Assembly (NCBI RefSeq): GCF_024701375.2
Contig: NZ_CP113910.1
Span: 2,666,001-2,730,000 of the forward strand
Direction of reading: 5' to 3'
DNA length: 64,000 nt
Origin: Streptomyces sp. KMM 9044
GTDB taxonomy: Bacteria; Actinomycetota; Actinomycetes; Streptomycetales; Streptomycetaceae
In this document: in pieces, positions 60,638 through 64,000 of the stretch
How positions within the stretch are numbered: the first letter of the stretch is position 1
How the letters are laid out: each line of letters begins with the position of its first letter
Position numbers and translations under genes: made by a program
Notes under the pieces: model-generated
Seen by the model: only the letters and a program-made list of their open reading frames with translations
Databases searched by the model: none
Told to the model about the DNA's origin: nothing

Positions 60638-60678
60638 GCGGCCCCTCCGGTCGGGGGTGAGCCGCGAGGAGGGGCCGC
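60638..60678 (-). promoter_or_regulatory. intercistronic hairpin between cdd and deoA
   Basis: GCGGCCCCTCC pairs with GGAGGGGCCGC (11 bp, 19-base loop). The left arm exists as a second, near-identical copy at 60623-60632, allowing alternative pairing. It lies between co-directional genes and so may be a processing or attenuation element. Confidence 0.6.
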
Positions 60679-60749
60679 GGTGGAGTTGCGGAGGTGTGGC
60701 GGAGTACGGGGTGGGCGAGGTACTGCGGGGCCTGCGGGGTCCCGCGGAG

Positions 60750-61163
60750 CTACTGGGCGAGGTGCTCCGGGCCGAAGGCCTGGGGCAGCATCTCCGAGAG
60801 CGGCAGGACGCCCGCCGGGGTGTCCAGGAGCAGCCCCGGGCCGCCGAACTCGTACAGCAGCTGTCGGCAGCGGCCGCACGGGACGAGGGCGGCGCCCGTG
60901 CCGTCCACGCAGGTGAAGTGCGTGAGGCGGCCACCGCCGGTGCGCTGCAGTTCCGAGACCAGTCCGCACTCGGCGCACAGGCTGAGCCCGTAGCTGGCGT
61001 TCTCGACGTTGCAGCCGGAGACCGTGCGACCGTCGTCGACCAGGGCGGCGACACCGACCGGGTAGCCCGAGTAGGGGGCGTACGCGTGGGACATGGCCTC
61101 CCGCGCCACCGTGCGCAGCGCCTCCCAGTCGGTGTCCGCGGCGGCGGCCGGGGCCGGGGTCAT
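60750..61163 (-). CDS. cdd: cytidine deaminase
   Basis: A 137-residue protein starts MTPAPAAAADTDWEALRTVA. Zinc and proton-shuttle motifs are SGCNVENASYGLSLCAECG (CxE) and LVPCGRCRQLLYEF (PCxxC), with APYSGYPVGVAAL before them, as in tetrameric CDAs. It turns cytidine and deoxycytidine into uridine and deoxyuridine, feeding deoA. The start overlaps the end of the permease gene by four bases. Confidence 0.95.
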   Translation of the reverse strand: MTPAPAAAADTDWEALRTVAREAMSHAYAPYSGYPVGVAALVDDGRTVSGCNVENASYGLSLCAECGLVSELQRTGGGRLTHFTCVDGTGAALVPCGRCRQLLYEFGGPGLLLDTPAGVLPLSEMLPQAFGPEHLAQ

Positions 61164-62434
61164 CCGCCCTGGCCCTTCCGGTACGGCAGTCCGTTCGCCC
61201 TGGGCATGCGCAGCCGCTGCGCGGACAGGGCCAGGACCACGAGGGTGATGACGTACGGCGTGGCGGCGACGACCTGGTTGGGGACCTCGTTGGTGCCGGC
61301 GTACCAGGCGTAGACGAGGGCGCCGATGACCAGGGTGACGACCGCTGCCACGTACTTCTTGCGGATCGCCAGCCAGATCGCGCCGATGACCAGCAGCAGC
61401 GCGCCGAGCAGCAGCAGGGCGTGCACGTTGGTGGAGCCGCCGCGCAGGTTGAGGCTGTCGGTGTAGCCGAAGAGTCCGGCGCCGATGGCGAGGCCGCCCG
61501 GCATCCAGTTGCCGAAGATCATCGCGGCGAGGCCGATGTAGCCGCGTCCGCTGACCTGGCCCTCCAGGTAGAAGGGGTTGGCGACGATGGAGAGGAAGGC
61601 GCCGCCGAGGCCGGCCAGACCGCCGGAGATGATCACGGCCAGGTACTTGTACTTGTAGACGTCGACGCCGAGGGACTCGGCGGCGACGGGGTTCTCGCCG
61701 CAGGAGCGCAGGCGCAGACCGAAGGCGGTGCGCCAGAGGATCCACCAGGTGGCGGGGATGAGCGCGACGGCGATGAGGGTCAGCCAGGAGACGTTGGTGA
61801 CCAGGCCGCCGAGCAGGCCGGCGACGTCGGAGACGAAGAACCAGCCCTTGGCGTTGAGATCCCGCAGCGCGTCGGACAGCCCCGGCACGGTGAAGTGGCC
61901 GAGCGGTTCGATCGCCGGGGACTGCTTGGCCGAGCCGCCCTGGTGGCCTTCGAAGGCCAGCGGGGCGAGGTAGCGGGTGGCGCCGAGGGCGAGGATGTTG
62001 ATGGCCACACCGGAGACGATGTGGTTGACGCGGAAGGTGACGGTGACGACGGCGTGCAGCAGTCCGCCGAGGCAGCCGCCGAGGACGCCGACGAGGACGC
62101 CGGTCCACGGGCCCCACTGGAACCCGGCCCAGGCGCCGAACCAGGTGCCGAGGATCAGCATGCCCTCGAGGCCGATGTTGACGATGCCCGCACGCTCGGC
62201 CCACAGGCCGCCGAGTCCGGCGAGGCCGATGGGAACGGCGAGCTGGAGGGCGGTGGACATCTGGCTGACGTTGGTGATGCCGTCCGCGCCGGTGATGAGG
62301 CGGACGAGCGAGACCAGGGCCAGGGCGCCGGCGATGACCAGCAGCAGCACGGGCCACGACATGCGGCGGCCGGTGGGCGCCGCGTGCTGCAGCGAGGGCT
62401 GGTTGACGTCGGTCGCTGTGGTCGGAGCAGTCAT
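61160..62434 (-). CDS. nucleoside ABC transporter permease 2
   Basis: The protein has 424 residues from the ATG at 62434 (MTAPTTATDVNQPSLQHAAP). About ten helices carry the BPD_transp_2 signature (GLGGLWAERAGIVNIGLEGM, FGLRLRSCGENPVAAESLGV, ISGGLAGLGGAFLSI, FGNWMPGGLAIGAGLFGYTD). This is the YufQ-type permease of BmpA-dependent nucleoside importers. It overlaps the first permease gene by four bases (ATGA). With cdd and deoA next in the operon, the imported substrates are nucleosides. Confidence 0.92.
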   Translation of the reverse strand: MTAPTTATDVNQPSLQHAAPTGRRMSWPVLLLVIAGALALVSLVRLITGADGITNVSQMSTALQLAVPIGLAGLGGLWAERAGIVNIGLEGMLILGTWFGAWAGFQWGPWTGVLVGVLGGCLGGLLHAVVTVTFRVNHIVSGVAINILALGATRYLAPLAFEGHQGGSAKQSPAIEPLGHFTVPGLSDALRDLNAKGWFFVSDVAGLLGGLVTNVSWLTLIAVALIPATWWILWRTAFGLRLRSCGENPVAAESLGVDVYKYKYLAVIISGGLAGLGGAFLSIVANPFYLEGQVSGRGYIGLAAMIFGNWMPGGLAIGAGLFGYTDSLNLRGGSTNVHALLLLGALLLVIGAIWLAIRKKYVAAVVTLVIGALVYAWYAGTNEVPNQVVAATPYVITLVVLALSAQRLRMPRANGLPYRKGQGG

Positions 62435-63555
62435 CGGCCGGCCACCTCCTTCGTGGTGTTGTTGTCGGCGCCGAGGACGTGGCCCGCGGCGAGTTCCGCG
62501 CCGACCTGGCGCTGCTGGCGGCGCAGGCCCCACTCACGGACGGCCTCATAGGAGACGACGACCGAGAGGACGATCAGGCCCTGCATGATGACCGCGATCT
62601 CCTTGTCGTAGCCGTGGAAGTCCAGCTCGGGCGAGGCCTTGTCGAGCCAGGCCCACAGGAGGGCGGCGAAGGCGATGCCCACGGGGCTGTTGCGGCCCAG
62701 GAGGGCGATGCCGATGCCGAGGAAGCCGATACCGGTGGGGAAGTTCAGGTTGTAGGTGTGGGAGTCGCCGAGCAGGATCGGCAGGCCCGCGAGGCCGGCG
62801 AGGCCGCCGGAGATCAGCATGGCGCTGAGCACCATGCGCCTGGGGTCGACCCCGCTGGCCGAGGCGGCGGTCGTGGAGGCGCCGGAGGCGCGCAGGTCGA
62901 AGCCGAAGCGGGTGCGGTGGAGGACGATCGAGTAGCCGATGCCGAGCAGCGCGGCGAGGACGACCAGGCCGTAGATCTCGCCGGCCTCGCCCATGTCGAT
63001 GCCGGGGACCCAGCCGGACTCGTGCATCTCGCCGGTGGTGCTGTTGTTGCCGACCTTGACGCCGAAGACGTCCGGCTTCCACATGTAGACGATGAGCGAG
63101 GTGGCGATCGCGTTGAGCATGATCGTGGCGACGACCTCGCTGACCCCGCGGGTGACCTTGAGGACGCCGGCGATGCCGGACCAGAAGGCGCCGGTGAACA
63201 CGGCGGTGAGGAGCAGCAGCGGGATCTGCAGCACGGCCGGCAGGTTCATGTGGGTGCCGACGACGGCTGCCATGAAGGCGCCGAGCTGGTACTGGCCGTC
63301 GACCCCGATGTTGAAGAGGTTCATCCGGAAGCCGATGGCCACCGCGAGGGCGGCGATGTAGTACATCGACGCCTGGTTGACGATCAGGACCTGGATGTCG
63401 GAGAACGTCGCCTGCTCGAACATCAGGGCGAACGGCTCGACGGGGTTCTTGCCCGAGGCGAGCAGCACGATCGCGCTGAGCGCGAAGGCCACGGCGAGCG
63501 CGATAACCGGTCCGGCCACCGCGAGGAGCACGCGCTCCTTGTCGAACTTCTTCAT
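62431..63555 (-). CDS. nucleoside ABC transporter permease 1
   Basis: A 374-residue protein starts MKKFDKERVLLAVAGPVIAL. Eight to ten helices, with RMNLFNIGVDGQYQLGAFMA, FDLRASGASTTAASASGVDP and SGGLAGLAGLPILLGDSHTY, mark the YufP-type permease of the same importer. The start codon overlaps the stop of the ATPase gene (TGATG), so ATPase, permease 1, permease 2 and cdd are translationally coupled. Confidence 0.92.
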   Translation of the reverse strand: MKKFDKERVLLAVAGPVIALAVAFALSAIVLLASGKNPVEPFALMFEQATFSDIQVLIVNQASMYYIAALAVAIGFRMNLFNIGVDGQYQLGAFMAAVVGTHMNLPAVLQIPLLLLTAVFTGAFWSGIAGVLKVTRGVSEVVATIMLNAIATSLIVYMWKPDVFGVKVGNNSTTGEMHESGWVPGIDMGEAGEIYGLVVLAALLGIGYSIVLHRTRFGFDLRASGASTTAASASGVDPRRMVLSAMLISGGLAGLAGLPILLGDSHTYNLNFPTGIGFLGIGIALLGRNSPVGIAFAALLWAWLDKASPELDFHGYDKEIAVIMQGLIVLSVVVSYEAVREWGLRRQQRQVGAELAAGHVLGADNNTTKEVAGR

Positions 63556-64000
63556 CAGCGGGCCTCGTCTTCCGGAGACTCGGGGGCGGCGGCCTCGGTG
63601 CCGGGGGTGTCCGCCCCGGTCTTTCGGGCGTCGGCCGGGGTCTCGGGGGTCTCTTCGTGTTCGAGGTGTCCGGCGGCGGCACCGGTCATGGCGGTACCGA
63701 GCTCCTCGGGGGTGATGGTGGCGGGGTCGGCGTCCGCGACGAGCCTGCCGTCGTAGATCACCCGCAGGGTGTCGGACAGGCCGATCAGCTCGTCCAGGTC
63801 GGCGGAGATCAGCAGGACGGCGAGGCCCTCGTGGCGCGCCTGACGGATGTGGTCCCAGATCGCGGCCTGCGCGCCGACGTCCACACCGCGGGTGGGGTGG
63901 GAGGCGATCAGGAAGCGGGGCCCGTGGCTCATCTCCCGGCCGACGATCAGCTTCTGCTGGTTGCCGCCGGACAGGGACGCGGCGGTGACGTCGATGCCGG
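63555..64000 (-). CDS. nucleoside ABC transporter ATP-binding protein, 3' end only
   Basis: The last 148 residues are present, entering the window with a signature motif ASLSGGNQQKLIVGREM, then FLIASHPTRGVDVGAQAAIW, the D-loop, LLISADLDELIGLSD (H-loop replaced by Ala-Asp as in sugar/nucleoside twin-domain ATPases), and VIYDGRLVAD. A 45-residue Glu/Pro/Thr-rich tail ends the protein. It is the C-terminal half of a twin-ATPase of the RbsA/YufO type; the 5' part and the operon promoter are beyond 64000. Confidence 0.92.
   Translation of the reverse strand, partial: GIDVTAASLSGGNQQKLIVGREMSHGPRFLIASHPTRGVDVGAQAAIWDHIRQARHEGLAVLLISADLDELIGLSDTLRVIYDGRLVADADPATITPEELGTAMTGAAAGHLEHEETPETPADARKTGADTPGTEAAAPESPEDEAR

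Overview
The window is chromosomal DNA from a Streptomyces. The base composition is very high in G+C, GTG starts are common, genes often overlap by ATGA or TGATG, and the gene order (acyl-CoA carboxylase, maf, lpdA, deoC, then sigQ/afsQ1/afsQ2, add, deoA, cdd and a nucleoside ABC transporter) matches the S. coelicolor region around SCO4926 to SCO4885 as I remember it. All calls come from reading the sequence; no database search was run.

Layout. (1) 1-14997, core: end of an acyl-CoA carboxylase beta subunit, its epsilon subunit, a 42-residue membrane peptide, maf, a frameshifted membrane gene, the biotin carboxylase/BCCP alpha chain (accA2), a DeoR regulator, an LpdA-type flavoprotein, purine nucleoside phosphorylase, a phosphohexomutase-family enzyme, a PH-domain membrane protein, deoC and two aldehyde dehydrogenase-like genes. 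(2) About 15060-44990, an accessory island with no core genes. It carries a minus-strand set resembling the methylation-associated defence system (MADS): AIPR nuclease, HsdM-like methylase, HsdS-like specificity subunit, and then a NERD/pseudokinase/kinase/ATPase giant, a MAD7-like protein and a 1857-residue HerA/DptH-like ATPase. The two halves are separated by plus-strand genes: a four-gene operon (SAM methyltransferase, HEPN-NACHT-FGE protein, 88-residue protein, two-TM membrane protein) and an HTH/DUF397 pair. Further right are an IS1380-type transposase, a broken histidine kinase, a YqeB-like gene, a truncated glycosyltransferase and an IS3 remnant. (3) About 45000-64000, core again: a secreted protein, a uridine-kinase-like gene, sigQ divergent from the afsQ1-afsQ2-lipoprotein operon, VanZ and PspC proteins, adenosine deaminase, a hydrolase, a LysR/MFS pair, an ECF sigma factor with a SnoaL-like tail, a STAS protein, an AEC transporter, then deoA, cdd and the ABC transporter running off the right edge.

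How the parts connect. Nucleoside salvage is a theme of the core: purine nucleoside phosphorylase, deoC and add each carry the same 12-bp palindrome CTACGCGCGTAG in their promoters, and cdd/deoA plus the ABC importer complete the pathway. The island looks like a nested defence locus. The four-gene HEPN-NACHT-FGE operon is the best candidate for an undescribed system. It is bracketed by two copies of a roughly 90-bp sequence that resembles the promoter of the HTH gene next to it. The kinase-ATPase operon of the MADS-like locus has a promoter matching the RecA-NDp/PafBC DNA-damage motif, which suggests that part of the defence is induced by DNA damage.
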